Positions 23,513 to 36,456 of a stretch of DNA of 64,000 nt are shown here, in pieces. Position 1 is the stretch's first letter; every line of letters begins with the position of its first letter. The position numbers were made by a program, and so were the translations under genes. The DNA lies in contig CAUWAG010000004.1 of NCBI GenBank assembly GCA_963556695.1, forward strand, positions 3,844,001-3,908,000, read 5' to 3'. The notes beneath the pieces were generated by a model. That model ran no database searches. It was not told the origin of the DNA and worked only from the letters and a program-made list of their open reading frames with translations. Origin of the DNA: Anthostomella pinea (lineage: Eukaryota > Ascomycota > Sordariomycetes > Xylariales > Xylariaceae).

Positions 23513-24528
23513 GTTGTTTGGTTTGTTTGAAAGCGATGTACGAAATCTGTTCGTTTCCTTTATGGATAAAATACTGAAACTCCTGAATACCTACTTCTAG
23601 GTAGTTGGTTGGAATAACACATGTTGATCATGACTGGCCGGAGCCTGACCGGAGCTACGATGCTTAGTCTCGGGAGTCATCCCTTGCTGGACTCCACTTC
23701 GCCCGGTCTCGGCCGGCTTCTTCTTATACACAACAACATACTACATACAGTAAGGCTTTTCTCTCTCTATCGATTTCAAACTCTGAATCGGTCGTACTGG
23801 TCTAGATGATCAAATACCGACAAGAGTATTCAGATGCATTGGCATAATGTCAGGAGAGCTCGGCACCAGTTACCCGTCGCGAATTGGTGGTTCAGGGCTC
23901 CCTGGCCAGACTCGCACTTTAAACAATACATCACTTTTCGTCCCTTGAGCTCACAGCAGCAAACAGGTCAGTGTGTGCGCCACAGTACCCTTATTCGGTC
24001 AGATATAGGGCACGGGGAGGAAGATGCCGCGACCTCGATCCGGTCCACCTACAGCCAATGGATAGCCACCAATGGATAGCCACCAATGGAAGCACATAAA
24101 GTATTAATTCATTGTCACATGGCCAAGATGCGGAGGGTCAAGGCCTCTTCCTCGATGATTGAAAAAGCCCGAAGAGGTCGAATGTTTCTCGGGCTTATGG
24201 AACAAGCCATCTGAGGATGATTAATCGCCAATTATAACCCGGCATGCAGGGATCCATCGGGATGGCCCCAGGTTTCGGGGACTATCTACCGGTACTACCT
24301 AACCTGGTACTGAACATGATACTTCACAACCAGGTTATTCGAGATTTTAAGCGGAGAGCAAACGTCCGCGCAGCCAACTCATTAATTCGACCCTGATGAA
24401 TTTACCCAGAGAGGGTCCTTCCGTTGGACCGTTGCCAAGAACCTTGCTCTGAACGGCCTTGAGACCATATAACTGGAGTGTACCACCCTCCATCCTCTAT
24501 TCCATTGTCTCTTACACCCACCGCAGAC
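23513..24528. other. Spacer with CCAAT-bearing repeat upstream of the GH5 gene
   Basis: No gene was recognised. At 24053-24092 a CCAATGGATAGCCA unit is repeated, giving three CCAAT boxes about 450 bp upstream of the endoglucanase start; a regulatory role is inferred. Confidence 0.45.
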
Positions 24529-25899
24529 ATGATGTTCTTCTCACCACTCCTCGTCGTCGCCGTCGCCCTGTCCGGTGCCCTCGCGGCACCGACGCCGAAC
24601 GCGGATCCCGCCCCCAACGAGAGAGGGGTGAGCGTCAACAAGAAGAGATCCAACTTCTGGTTCGCCGGTGTGAACGAGTCCGGCGCCGAGTTCGGTACCG
24701 GAAGCATCCCGGGGACCAAGGGGACCGACTATACATGGCCTCTTACTTCCAGCGTCGATGTAAGACCCTGTGTCGAGACCCCATGACGCGGAATATTAAT
24801 CTTCTGACCGTGATAAAGACGTTGATGGGAAAGGGGTTTAACATTTTCCGGATTCCCTTCCTCATGTGAGAGCCTTAGATGAAGCCCCATGATGACACGG
24901 CAGTGTTGACGATGCTAGGGAGCGAATGGTGCCTGGCAGTCTGACCAGTGGTGTCAACGCTGCATACCTTGCCGATATGCAGACTGTAAGTTAATTATAC
25001 CCTTCACGTCTCCCATGTTTTTGTCATCCATCTAACAGATTACCAGCTCGTCAGCCACATCACCAGCAAGTGAGTGATGGAGATGATGTGACCATGTGCG
25101 GTATCTAACGGTCATAGGGGTGGTTACGCGGCAATCTGTGCCCAAAACTTCGGTATGTCAGGTTGTCCACTCAGGCGCTGGTTCCAGTTTAACATTGAGC
25201 AGGTCGATACTACGGCAACGTGATCACCGACACATCTGGCTTCCAGTCCTTCTGGCAAACCGTAGCAACACAGTTCAAGTCCAACGGGAACGTCATCTTC
25301 GACACCAACAACGAGTACCACGACATGGACAACACGCTCGTCGGCAATCTCAACCAAGCAGCCATCAACGGCATCCGTGCCGCGGGCGCAACCTCGCAGA
25401 CCATCTTCGTCGAGGGCAACTCGTACACCGGAGCCTGGACGTGGGTGTCGTCAGGAACCAGTACCGCCATGGCCGCGCTTACCGATCCTAACGACAATGT
25501 CATCTACGAGATGCACCAGTACCTCGACAGCGATGGCTCGGGCACTTCGTCAACCTGTGTCAGCAGCACCATTGGTTCACAGAGACTGGCCGCTGCTACG
25601 GCGTGGCTCCAGTCCAATGGCAAGAACGGCATCCTGGGCGAGACTGCTGCTGGCAGCAACAGTGTCTGCATCAGCGCCCTTCAGGATATGCTCAGCTACA
25701 TGAAGACTAACAACAGTGTTTGGAGGGGGTGGCTTCTCTGGGGTGGTGGACCATGGTGGGGGTAAGTTTTCTGCCAGCGCAGCGCATCAGATCAGATCAG
25801 ACACAGCTAACTGTTTCCAGTGACTACATGTTTTCCATGGAACCATCTTCAGGAACGCAGTATGTTGGGGTGATGCCGTCCGTCCTTCAGTATATCTGA
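24529..25899 (+). CDS. Secreted GH5 endoglucanase (cellulase)
   Basis: Seven exons: 24529-24759, 24819-24865, 24919-24985, 25047-25069, 25118-25152, 25203-25761 and 25821-25899. All introns are GT-AG and the joined frame has 346 residues. A signal peptide ([20 protein letters not shown]) leads into a short propeptide with a KKR site, which may be a kexin cleavage point. The GH5 fold is clear: [32 protein letters not shown], and the acid/base Glu in [10 protein letters not shown]. Later come [13 protein letters not shown] and the nucleophile Glu in GILGETAAG, then [15 protein letters not shown] near the end. The spacing fits GH5 subfamily 5 fungal endoglucanases that cut internal beta-1,4-glucan bonds. 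No cellulose-binding module is present. Several exons are very short but each preserves conserved residues. Confidence 0.9.
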
Positions 25900-26163
25900 G
25901 AGATACTCGGTCAGGGCTAAGGGGGACTACGTGGAATTCTTTTCGTGAAACAATATGCGACCGTCTTGTTTATATCAACGGTAGCATATCCATTTTAAAC
26001 CTACTTGCATGTAAGACCTTGAAGTTGTCGACAATTTCTGCTTAGATTTACTGAGGGTGCCGCACCAGAGGGATCATCCCAGACAGTGAGTGATGTTCAG
26101 TTTGCAAACGTGTACATGCGCGAGTTGTCAGGTACTCGCACTTTCTGGCCCATCTGGCCTCCT

Positions 26164-28293
26164 TTATACCTCCAACAGCAGTCTCGGATGCTTCACGTCC
26201 GAGACGTCCGAGACGTCCAGGAGCGCGAGGTTGGTGACAACTTTCGTAACGGGCACGGCCTCGTCGCCACGCGTCCACCTGCCGATGCCCAGCTCCTCGT
26301 GAGCGAGCCGCTGCAACTGTAACGTGCCGTTGTGATCCACGCCAGGTGTGTGTAGGGGTCGAGACGGGCCCGCTTCTATATGAAATGAGCAACCGTCTCG
26401 ATGAGAAGGGACAGGACGATGACGCAGAACCCGCCCAGCAGGATGACGGACAGTCCGAACGTGCCGAAGGAGATGTGTGCGGTGCTGATGACTTACTGGG
26501 GAGAGGGAATCAGGAGACGGCTTCGGAAGTATTGAAAGCGAGGGTGCATGTACCTGGTTGTTGCACAGCTTGGTCTGCTCTGGGGTTGTTGGACGCGCGA
26601 CCCATTCCTCGGGATACGAGGAGGGCGGGCCAGCCGCAACTTCGCCCAAAGACTTCTGGTAAATGGTCGACTCGACATTGAACCAATGTTCCACGTCTGT
26701 CTGCCACTGGCTATCCGGCAACGGCTCCTGACGGCCATAGAAGAGGCCCCTCCTCGAGAGCAGGGCTTGTGCGCCTAACACCTCGACGGCCGAGTCTATA
26801 CCGCCACTGACGCTGGTTTGCGATGACATGGTCCATAGTAAGCGGTCTTGGTTCTCGACCGCAACACTCTGAAGGGCCTCGTCGAACACCTCGTAAGGAG
26901 TAGCCAATTGTGTGCAGCGAGGTTCTCCCGAGGTGGTGGAAATACATATCTGGTGCTTCTTGGAGCAGGCCAAGGGGGTGGCTGGATAGTCTTGGCTGTA
27001 CACATCGGCGCCCCCACCCATTTCCGAAGAGTTTTGACGTGAGCGTGATGATCTGGTCGGGGAGTTTGCATGTTTCTCGATACCATGGGTCCGCTGTTTT
27101 CTCTGCGAATATTATTCCATTTGCTGATAGAGAACAGAACGACATCCCCATCACTCCTTGCGAGGTCTGGCATGGAGTCAAAAGAGCTGTCTGTAGTGAG
27201 TGTTCCGTTATACAGCGTTGCCCTGTATGATCCAGACGGCTCTGAGTTAGCCAGCGTCTTACTGAGACGCGATCCAAGATGGGGTGGTGTCTTACCCCAC
27301 ACTGTAATCACCTATGCCACCAACATAGTCGGTAGATATCATCTCGTAGATCCTGTCATTCGAAGACAGCTATGTAAGGTTGGTAGTTGGCGCGTTGCCG
27401 TAGTACCATCGTGTGTAGGAGCGATCCCTGGACGTGTTGAACATGTCGTTATGTCCCTCTGTCTTGAGAGGCGCGCAGTGCGAAAGCCGTCCCGTCCAAG
27501 ACCTCTCGTTCCTAGGTGTGTTTACTCCAAAATCTTCATGTGAGTCTAGGAAGACGGTGTCAAGTAACAGGTTCCCGCTCTCATTCAGACATGATACTCC
27601 AAAGGGACAAGACGCGTTTCGGTCAATGTCGGGGTTAATCCAGGGCTGATATAGACACCGCAACCAGCCTTCGCTCTCGTCGTTTTCGACGACACTGTAG
27701 TATAGCATCCTACTGCTTGTGTAGCCGCTGCCGTGATAAAACCCTGCTATGTAAGGCTCGTAGTCCCCAAACTCAACAGAATCGTTGACAAAGGCAGGAC
27801 TCAGGGGTATTCCGCAATGAGTTCCGAGGATGAGGACCTCGTTTCCGGTTGCGACTTTCGAAGAAAACCCGGAAAGGGCGAGAAAGATGCCTAGGAGCAA
27901 GGTGAGGGCGATCAAAGGCAGGAGCCGCCATGCTATCGGCAGCTTGCGCCATGCCCAGCCGAGCTCGATCAAGGCGAAGGCGCTTGAAACCGCACCGGAG
28001 CTGTTTCGAAGCAGAGCCTGCTGCTGGTGATATATGAAATCGCGGGCCTTGGCGGTGGAGTAATAAGCATGTATTCCGAAGCACAGTATTCGCCACATGT
28101 GTCCGGCGACCAGAGCTGCAAACAAGGCGACGAAAGCGATGAGCAGGTTAGCGTCGTTTTGCCTCAACGTGAGAGTCGCACCCAGGACCCTCCCGTGGGA
28201 GCAATTCGTCCAGAAGCCGGTGTGGACTGGATATGGAAAGCTCGCGGTGGTTGAGCTGGCCAGGACACTGTCCATGATGTCGTCTGATAACAT
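26164..28293 (-). pseudogene. Degraded multi-pass membrane protein gene of unknown function
   Basis: Reading from 28293 downward, the protein starts MLSDDIMDSV. It has at least two hydrophobic helices near the N-terminus (LLIAFVALFAALVAG and LLPLIALTLLLGIFLALSG), a long Cys-containing exterior domain with N-glycosylation sites, and a last helix (FGLSVILLGGFCVIVLSLLI). After that helix a conserved tail reads LQLQRLAHEELGIGRW. I have seen this architecture in fungal genomes but cannot name a function. The gene is broken: in-frame TAG codons at 27370-27372 and 26376-26378, and frame changes near 27130, 27025 and 26330. Plausible introns remain (one starts with GTAAGA near 27293, one ends near 26490). 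The minus-strand stops replace probable CAG codons, consistent with C-to-T changes. Confidence 0.65.
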
Positions 28294-29261
28294 CTTGCGG
28301 AAGCCACCTCTATTCGCCTGATCGAATAGGAGGCTTTAACAAACGATAGCCAGAACCAGGCTGCGTGTCGGAAAGTGATAACAAGGATCGTTACTTTCGC
28401 CTCAGCTTCGGACTGCAGAAATACGCCCAGATAAAGGTTTATAAGTTCGATCAGGGATGCTCAGACGTGACAGAGATGGCTCCCAATGCGGTTGCGTTAC
28501 TGCTCCTGGCTGCCAACATTCTGCCTCGCAAGACTTGGCGCTTTGTATAATCTCTTCGCTGACCTTTGTGATCTCCCTCAGATAAAGCGGCCACGTTAGG
28601 CATGACACAGGTTTCAAACAGGTCAAGCGCAGATGCGGCGCACAACTGTAACCTTGGGATCGTAGACAGTCAATCTGCGCATCAGCATAAAGGCTGTGTT
28701 TCCCCTGCTGCCTCACGCCGCTTGTATGATTCTCCATCTGAGCATTGTGCCAACATGTCTGAACTGCGTATCAGTATACACGAGACGTCCAGGGTTTGGG
28801 GCCAGCCCCCATTCACCTCTGGATATGGGGTCGAGCTCGAACATTGGGATGGTACCGGCTCTTGCAGCTCCTCGAAGACATGCGACATGGTACTGAACCC
28901 TCGTAAGTCTCCGTACACCGCCGTCCAGCAACTAGCGGTATGTTCATCGAATCGGGATAAGCACAATGGAATAAGCATTAGAAGTGGCATACCAAACCAG
29001 AGCTGCTTATTCCTGTCTGCTTATTCCAGTATTTCCAAATTTCCAAATTTCCACGTATACTCTGGATTCCTCCCAACATGGTGCGCACGGAGACTTACAA
29101 GGGCTGAGTGCATCGGACTGCCGACCTGGGGCGCACACTGATAATGTCGTCAGCGATGATTCACTGACTTCCAGCCCGTCTAAGCCCGTCCAAAACGATG
29201 GTATAATACAGATCTCATACAGAAGCTATCGAACAGTTCGGGTTTCAGGGCTGAAACCATC
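28294..29261. other. Spacer with no recognised gene
   Basis: Open frames here (for example 28602-29141 +) lack motifs. It includes the promoter side of the broken membrane-protein gene and the 3' flank of COQ7. Confidence 0.45.
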
Positions 29262-30071
29262 CTACACCCTCTCACTGGCCCATATGGCACCTCGGCACCC
29301 AGCCCGGATGAAATTGGTCAACAACCAATGCGGTTCTGCCTTCTTGGCATCGTGCTCAACGGCATGGTCCAGGTGCTCCAGTTCCTCATCTCGTATTCTT
29401 CTCAGGGTGCTAATGAGCTCTCGAAACTCGGCTCCCACTTCGTAGCCCTCGGTCTCCCATTGTTCAAACATCTCGAGCAGGGCCCGTATTTGGTTGTTGT
29501 AATGCTCCCCGATCTCCGTCTCTACAGCTTCGGTACACGCCATGGCAGCCTCGCGTCCCAGCAGCGCTGTCGACCAGCCCAGTCCGGTTGCCATGACCGA
29601 CCAAACTGGGTAGAAGGCAGTGGGGCGGACTCGGTGCTTCGCTATCAGGGAGTTGAACGTCTTGAGATGACCGGCTTCCTGTTCGTACATGTGGCACATC
29701 AACGGTCGGAGGTGGGGGTGCGCATTCACCAGCAGGGGCGTCTGGGCAGTATATATGAGAGTGGCGGCTAATTCGCCAGCCTGGTTCACTCGAAGCTAGA
29801 GCAGGTCTCAGTACAATGTCGACACCCCAAAGGACTGGCTCGAGCTTACAGCCGAGGAGAGATACTCGCGCTGCTCCTTGGTCAAAGGTTTGCGTTTCGA
29901 CTTCGCAACGCTGGGCGCGGAGGACGGGTCTGGCGAGGTCGCGGCATTGTGCTTCGGAGTTGACGACATGCACCTTTGACTCGGTTGGAAGAAGGCAGGG
30001 ACTAAGAAATCATGTACAGGCAGCTGGACATTGCGGCGCATAACGCGCGCGAGTATCCGAAATGAAGACAT
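29262..30071 (-). CDS. COQ7: 5-demethoxyubiquinone hydroxylase, mitochondrial (COQ7)
   Basis: Two exons, 30071-29850 and 29795-29262, with a 54-bp GTAAGC...CTAG intron, give 251 residues. The N-terminus is Arg-rich and hydroxylated (MSSFRILARVMRRNVQL), as expected for a mitochondrial presequence; an in-frame upstream ATG at 30113 is less likely. The di-iron carboxylate fold is clear: LRVNQAGELAATLIYTAQTP (Glu ligand), MYEQEAGHLKTFN (E-x2-H), ETEIGEHYNNQI (Glu), and DEELEHLDHAV (E-x2-H). The enzyme hydroxylates demethoxyubiquinone in the penultimate step of ubiquinone synthesis within the COQ complex on the matrix side of the inner membrane. Its start faces the RTF1 start across 704 bp. Confidence 0.95.
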
Positions 30072-30775
30072 CGATGGCGGTCTTTTTGAGCGTCCGTACA
30101 AGGAGTCGATCACGGCTTCTTAAGGAGGAAGAGTAGAGCGGTTTGTCCACGGGTGTATTCAGTTGATGATGCTGGGATCCGCCAGGATGATCGACTAATT
30201 TCACCTGCACCCTTGGAAAAGATACCGAGGTACATGCTCGATGCCTTGCAGCTGCAGCCTGCAGGTCGGTGTTCGGCGGACCAGCCCCACTACCAGTGAA
30301 TACAGAATAGGCTAACCGTATTCGTCAGTGCCAGCTGCTAGCGGAAGGCTGATAGTCCGAGCCCGATGCCCCCCTGCATGCTTAGCGGAGCATCGGAGAT
30401 AATGAACCAATAGAACAGCGAGTAGAGGACACACATTGAATCGATCGAGACCCACCGGGCTTGAGGCTGTGAACGTGAACCTCTCGAGGCTCTTGAACTT
30501 CAACGTTCGTCTATCTCCGATTGAATAGGAGAGCCGCCTATCAAGCAGTTACCTTCTTTCCCCATCTTTGTTCTTCAGGATAACCTCGTCGCGATCTGCT
30601 CTGTGTACAGGATTGCCGCTCTCCCCACTGCATCCATCATCGCATAGCTATCTGCTGTCTTACTCAATACCTTAACTATCCGCAGTCTGGCGCCTTTCCT
30701 TACGCGACGACCAAGCCGGCCCGAACAACCTCTTGACCACGCCCATTCCTCGCAACCCAGTCGCCACTATTCACC
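30072..30775. promoter_or_regulatory. Divergent intergenic region between COQ7 and RTF1
   Basis: 704 bp between divergent starts. The RTF1 side is pyrimidine-rich at 30560-30720, typical of a fungal housekeeping promoter. No specific site was recognised. Confidence 0.4.
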
Positions 30776-32973
30776 ATGGCTGATGTGGACGACGAACTGC
30801 TTGCTCTGGTGGGGGGCGACGAATCCTCCGATGAGGAGGCAGGAGAGGCGTTGAGCAGCAGCCGCCCAGCATCCGAGTCTCCGGATCCCGAGGCAAAAAA
30901 ACAGACAACGACAAAGGCAAAGAATACAACACCAGCGCCAAAGTCGAGAAAGAGAAGGCAAGACGATTCAGACGAGGAGGAAGAGGGCGAAGCGTAAGTC
31001 AAAAGAGTCTTGTATGGAATATGGTTGTGTTGAGCCATTGGGTCTTGATTCACCCTTGAGTCGCCAACCTTGCTGGCGTTGGCTTCGAATTACTGCCTGA
31101 TTAGCTCTCGAATGCCCCGCACCTCTTTGTGCCTCTTTCAATACACCACTATGCACAGCTTCTCTTGATGCCTCAGATTCACTCGCCCATCACCCAGCTA
31201 TCACTCAGCTGATCGCATGTGTGCACACCACAGATCCTCTGTCGCCGCCTCACCTGCTTCTCAACAATCTGCACCGATGGACGAGTCCGACTCCGAAACC
31301 GAAGCACTCCAGACTGCCAATACCAACGCCAAGATGGAAGACGACGAAGATATGAAGTATCCCATCGAGGGCATCTACGCGAGCGAAGCCGAGAAGGAGG
31401 AGATCCTGGCTATGCCAGAACTCGTGCGAGAACAACTCATCGCTAGGCGCCAAGAAGATTCCGATCGACAACGCCAGAACACCTTGCTACGCCGACTTCT
31501 GAAGAGCCAGAACCGCGAGGACGATAGCCAGTCTGCCAAGAAGCGCAAAGCCAGCTCAGCCGACCTTGACGACGCCCAGCGAAAGGGTTCGCGACAACGT
31601 ACAAGAGTAGGTGGCTCCAAGGTTGGCGAGACCAGCGCAGGTATCGAGTCGCTTCGTCGTGCTCGGGCGGAGAAGAGCGATCGCATTCGCCGCAGAGAGG
31701 AAGACCGTGAGCGCAACCGAGGCCAATCACACAATCATTCCCGAGACCACGACGACGATGGTGCCAATAGTGACAGCGATGTTGAGTGGTCCCGCGATTC
31801 CCGATGCAGGCCTTCTAGATCACGGACACCCGAGGTCAGAGAAGTTCCCCTGGCAGATCAACGCGACATGGACCACATTCGACTTGGCCGAAGCCAACTC
31901 ACAAGAATCTGCTTCTATCCCGGCCTGGAGAAGGCAATCACCGGCTGCTATGTTCGGGTTTCTATTGGTCCCGACCGTGAGATTGGAGAGAATGTCTACC
32001 GTGCGGCCGTGATCAGAGGTATGTGTCAGCCCACACGCATATCGCATACTTCGTCTCACACAGCGTCACAGGTCTCACAGAAGGCAAACCATATGCTATG
32101 CACAAGCAGAACGGACAAAGCTTTGTGACGGACCAATATGTCAAGGTAGCCCATGGCAAGGCTGAGCGAGAGTGGCCCATGATCCTTTTCTCTGACTCTT
32201 CCTTTACCGAGGTATGCATTGCCTGTTGCTGCCGCATTCATCACTACTTTGAGACTCATATATCACAGGCCGAATTCAATCGCCTCCAGAAGACCTGCCA
32301 AGAGGAAGGGGTACCCCTCCCGAAAAGACCGCAGCTAGTCGCCAAGCTCGATGAGATGAACGCTCTCATGAATCGCTCATGGACCGATGCAGAAGTCAAT
32401 GAAAAGCTCGAGCGAGAGAAACGCCTGACGAGAAAATATGACTCATGGGAGAAATCTCGGCTGCAGAACAAACTCGAGGAGGCCAAGCGTTGGGGTGATG
32501 CGGCGCGGACGTCTGAACTTCAGGCTCAACTAGAGCAACTCGAAGCTCTGCCGCGCCTTGCCTACAAGACTAGTCTGTCCCAGACCAAGATCGCGAGTCC
32601 GGCGGTACCGTCTCAGCAAGACCGGCTTGCCCTGCTGAACGCCGAGAACCGACGGCGTAATACTGAGGCAGTTCGCAAGGCTCAGATGATGGAGCGACAC
32701 AAAGCCCGCCAGAGCCAAATGGAGGATGCCAACGAGTCTCGCGAGCGGAAGTCGACGCCCACCGGCGGCAGTGGTGCCTCGACGCCGGCCAATGGCACAC
32801 CGAAGCTCGGAGCCTCCAGCAAGGCGCCGTTCCTTCCCCATATTCAAAAGTTGCAGCTACAGAATCACCAGGCCGTTAAAGACAAGAAGGGCGTCCCTCA
32901 GATCCACAAGCCTCTGGTTGATGATGACATCATTGCTGCTATGGACCTCGATATTGATATCGATATCGACTAA
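30776..32973 (+). CDS. RTF1: RTF1, Paf1-complex subunit with Plus3 domain
   Basis: Four exons: 30776-30993, 31234-32018, 32072-32211 and 32269-32973, in one frame of 615 residues. The first intron is long (240 bp) and its acceptor at 31233 is the one that keeps frame. The N-terminus is acidic and disordered (MADVDDELLALVGGDESSDEE). A basic/acidic region then resembles the histone-modification module, with REQLIARRQEDSDR and SLRRARAEKSDR. The Plus3 domain runs through ADQRDMDHIRLGRSQL, YPGLEKAITGCYVRVSIG, and VYRAAVIRGLTEGKPY across the second intron, ending in the third exon. A coiled coil (ENRRRNTEAVRKAQMM) and an acidic tail of alternating Asp and Ile/Leu complete it. RTF1 links RNA polymerase II elongation to H2B ubiquitylation and Chd1 recruitment. 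Confidence 0.93.
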
Positions 32974-34182
32974 ACGACCAGAACAGACGGTGGAGGTCAA
33001 TGTGGCACCGCAATGCACAGTATTACAGGATTCATGTTGCCCTGCAGTTGGGGTTTCGCGTTCGGACTTCTCCCTAGGCGTAGAGCGGCATTGATCACAA
33101 TTGATCAGTGGCAATGATCGGTCTTGATAATCGGACTCCGACACAGCCAAGTGTTGGTCTGTCTGGGGCGTTTCTGCATGGATATATCGGTCTAGAGTAG
33201 ACTAAACATAGCAAGGCGTTTCACTGCAGATAGGATCCCATAGCGATTATGATTCCGTAAATAACACCCCTGGACAATGACTCGATGCAAACAGTGACCT
33301 CTGCTTCCCACGGCGCTTCCTGTTCTAGTCCCCTTCAAGGGCCATGCCATGCGCCGCCGGGCCACATCTTCACCATTCGACATGAGTGGTCAGTCGCCTA
33401 ATGAAGTGCCAGATGACTGATGGATCTGCCTCAAAGCGCAAGATGTTGGTAACTCCGACACGGGCTGCCTTATGAAGTCAACTGGTTGGTAGGGTGCTAT
33501 CCAGTATGTACGCAGGGAAAGGCGGGTCTACCGCCGCGGACTTCCACGGCAAGGGTACGGCGGTACAAGGAACATCGCCCACCATACAAATTGCAGTTTT
33601 GCTTGGTAATATCACTGTGACGTTCTCTTCAGCCCGTTACCTATTTCGGGGAGAACTTCAAGGAATAACAAGGATCACACGCGAACGGCTAGAAGTACTA
33701 TGTCGAGAGGGTGCTGTCGGAGAGATTCTTGCGCTGCTGACGAAGGTGCCGCCTTGCGAAAGCCCCCACGTCTCCGCGGCATTCGTCCCAGGGCGTTGAG
33801 CGGGCGCTTTGCTGTGTGTGATTTGCGATCAGTGTGGGCTGGCTCTACATGTGGGATGTCTACATAGTAGTAATTCAACATCTCTACGCCACATAGGCAC
33901 ATAAAGCTCCTACAGAGGTTACCCACATAGAACTAGAGTGGGGTGCGGTCCTTACAAATGCACCAGGCGTAGTGGAATGGGCAGATTCTATTCACCTTGC
34001 GCAGCGGAAAAGGCAAATTATATATATACTATGCTCGATTCTAGTCTTCACTGTCTGTCTTCTCACGGCACCAGCTATACAACTCATCGGGACGTAGTAA
34101 GCTTCTTCGTGCCTCTTTCAAGTACACCATACCGTCTCAAACACCATCATTCGAAAAAAATCCATCTTCAGCCGTATACATC
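32974..34182. other. Spacer with no recognised gene
   Basis: A 101-codon frame at 33494-33799 (+) has no motif. A TATATATA stretch at 34019-34028 lies about 160 bp upstream of the OYE-type gene and could be its core promoter. Confidence 0.45.
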
Positions 34183-35923
34183 ATGCCTGTAGCGCGCTTC
34201 GAATCCGCGCCGGTCGATGTCTCGCCGCTCGGCCAGCCCATGAAGTTCGAGTTCTCGGGCAAGGTCGCCAAGAACCGGTTCCTCAAGGCAGCCATGGCCG
34301 AGGATCTGGCGACTTGGAGTGCCACGAACCTTGAGGAGCGCGGTGCCCCGACCAAGGAGCTGATCGAGCTGTATCGAAGGCATGTAGCTGCCGTCCAGAC
34401 CAAGGAGGTACTTGATTAACACTAAGAAACAGATGGGGCGAGGGGGAATGGGGGGTCATCAGCACCGGCAACATTGACATCAACTTCGACATGCTCAGCG
34501 CCGTGGGCGACATGATTATCACACCGGAGTGCGGATCCAGCGGTCCTCGCTTCGAGGCCTTCCAAGAGCTGGCCAAAGGAGCCAAGGCTCATGGTAGTTT
34601 GCTTGTGGCCCAGATGGTACGTATCGAATATCCTAATTTCAAGAAACTAAGCCTCGTTTCTTCGAAATGACTGCAGTCTCTCTCTTTCACCACATCCTCG
34701 ACACGGTTCCCTTTCAGTTTGCGAGCAAGACTTTTATCTCTAATACGCACGCAGACACATCCGGGCCGTCAGCTGCTAGCAAAAATCCGGAAGGACACCA
34801 TCTCAGCGTCCGCGATCCAGCACGGTGAGCCTACCTCCTATTATGTCATGCAACGAATTAGTAGAGCCCGAGGAGGTTATCGTAAGGCTGACAGACCCTC
34901 CAACCCGCAGCACCGAGTCCCGGATTTGGAGCCTACGCCGTGCCAAGGGAGGCGACAAAGGCTGAAATTGCGTCGGTGGTCGAGGGTTTTGCCTACGCGG
35001 CCGAGTACCTCCAGAAGGCCGGATTCGACGGCGTCAAGCTTCATGGCGCGCACGGCTACCTGATCTCGCAGTTCTTGTCCGAGCAGTCCAACAAGCGCAC
35101 CGATGAGTACGGCGGCACGCTGGCGAACCGCATGCGCATCGTGGTGGAGATTGCGGAGGCGATCAAGGCACGCGTGCAGCCAGGTTTTATACTGGCTATC
35201 AAGATGAACTCTGTCGAGGTTAGTATTCGTACTTATTACTTACTTACTCCAACGTGCACGGCACGCTTTCGGAAACTCCTCGCTCATACTCGCTCAGATA
35301 GAGCAATGGCTAATTCGTTTGTGCATTAGTTTCAAGAGAAGGGCCTCGACCCCGAGGAGGTAAAGATTATCTGCGAGATGCTGCAGACTCTCGGCTTCGA
35401 CTTCGTCGACCTGAGCGGAGGCAACCACGCCGACATCGGGTACGGCGGCGAGCGCGAGTCCACACGTAAGCGCGAGGCGTACTTCATCGATTTCGTCAAG
35501 GACATCGTGCCGCACCTGACCACAACAAAGAAGTTCCTGGTCGGTGGATTCCGCAGCGCGGCATCTATGGTCGAGGCCCTCGACTCGCTTGACGGCATCG
35601 CACTGGGCCGCCCGGCTGCGCAGGAGCCTCGCTTCCCAGTGGACCTTCTTGCCGGCAAGATCACAGGCGCTATCAAGTCTCCCAAGGAATTCGGCGATGA
35701 CCTCTGGCTCAGCCTAGCGGCCGCCGGGTGCCAGATGCGCCAGGTCGGCCAGGGGCGGGAGCCGTTTGACAGTAGCAACGAGAAGGCCGCTGCGGCTTTC
35801 AAGGTGAAGTTGGACGAACATATCGCTAAGCTCATGGCCGATGGTGATAAACTGGAAATGAATGGCTTTCCGGATTTAACTGCTCCGGAAACGTCGGCGC
35901 GGGCTTACGGTGACGCATACTGA
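34183..35923 (+). CDS. NADH:flavin oxidoreductase, old yellow enzyme family
   Basis: Five exons: 34183-34379, 34433-34616, 34755-34824, 34911-35218 and 35330-35923, joined to 450 residues. The first intron is GC-AG (donor AG|GCATGT); only this donor restores the conserved [18 protein letters not shown]. The domain is a TIM barrel with bound FMN. Visible blocks are [20 protein letters not shown], the HPGRQ region, and [15 protein letters not shown], whose two His residues bind substrate carbonyl groups in the family. RTDEYGG, then [27 protein letters not shown] near the C-terminus, complete the phosphate-binding part. Family members reduce activated C=C bonds with NAD(P)H. The Zn2Cys6 gene 534 bp downstream on the same strand may regulate it (inferred from proximity). 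Confidence 0.9.
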
Positions 35924-36456
35924 TGATGGTCGCGAATCGCCTGCCGTGTGCAGGTGTTCGGAGGACACCGATAGACTTCGATGTTCCAGAGCGGTTGGGA
36001 ATGCATTGCGAATAGATTGGAGTACTATACTTATAGTAGAAGGCGTTGAGATAGGAGGTAGTCATGTCAGAGCATTAGAAGAGACCTCGCCGTTATTATG
36101 CTACTAGGGGAGTAAATGTTTCCTCGAGAAAGTCTCAGGCTGCCAGGCTGATATATTCCAGGACAGTGGGCTACAAACAGCTGGTCGCAGCTGCCAAAGC
36201 TCCGCCTGGCCTCGGAGTCATTTGTAAGCAATGCCTTGGAACCCACTCTGACTTCAGCTGACGCCCCGTCTTGGCTGCCCACTGCTGCCTGCTGCCAACT
36301 GGCACTTCACCTCAACGACCCATCGGATAGACTGACGGCCAGCCGCTTTCTCGCTATCATTAGTACTGATCGGTAGTCATATTGCGAGCTGTTGCCTACG
36401 GTATTTCTGCCTGAAGTCGTGGCAAGGGTGCATGAACACTACCAGTACCCACCAAC
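35924..36456. other. Spacer
   Basis: Intergenic region between the OYE-type gene and the transcription factor; nothing specific was seen. Confidence 0.5.
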
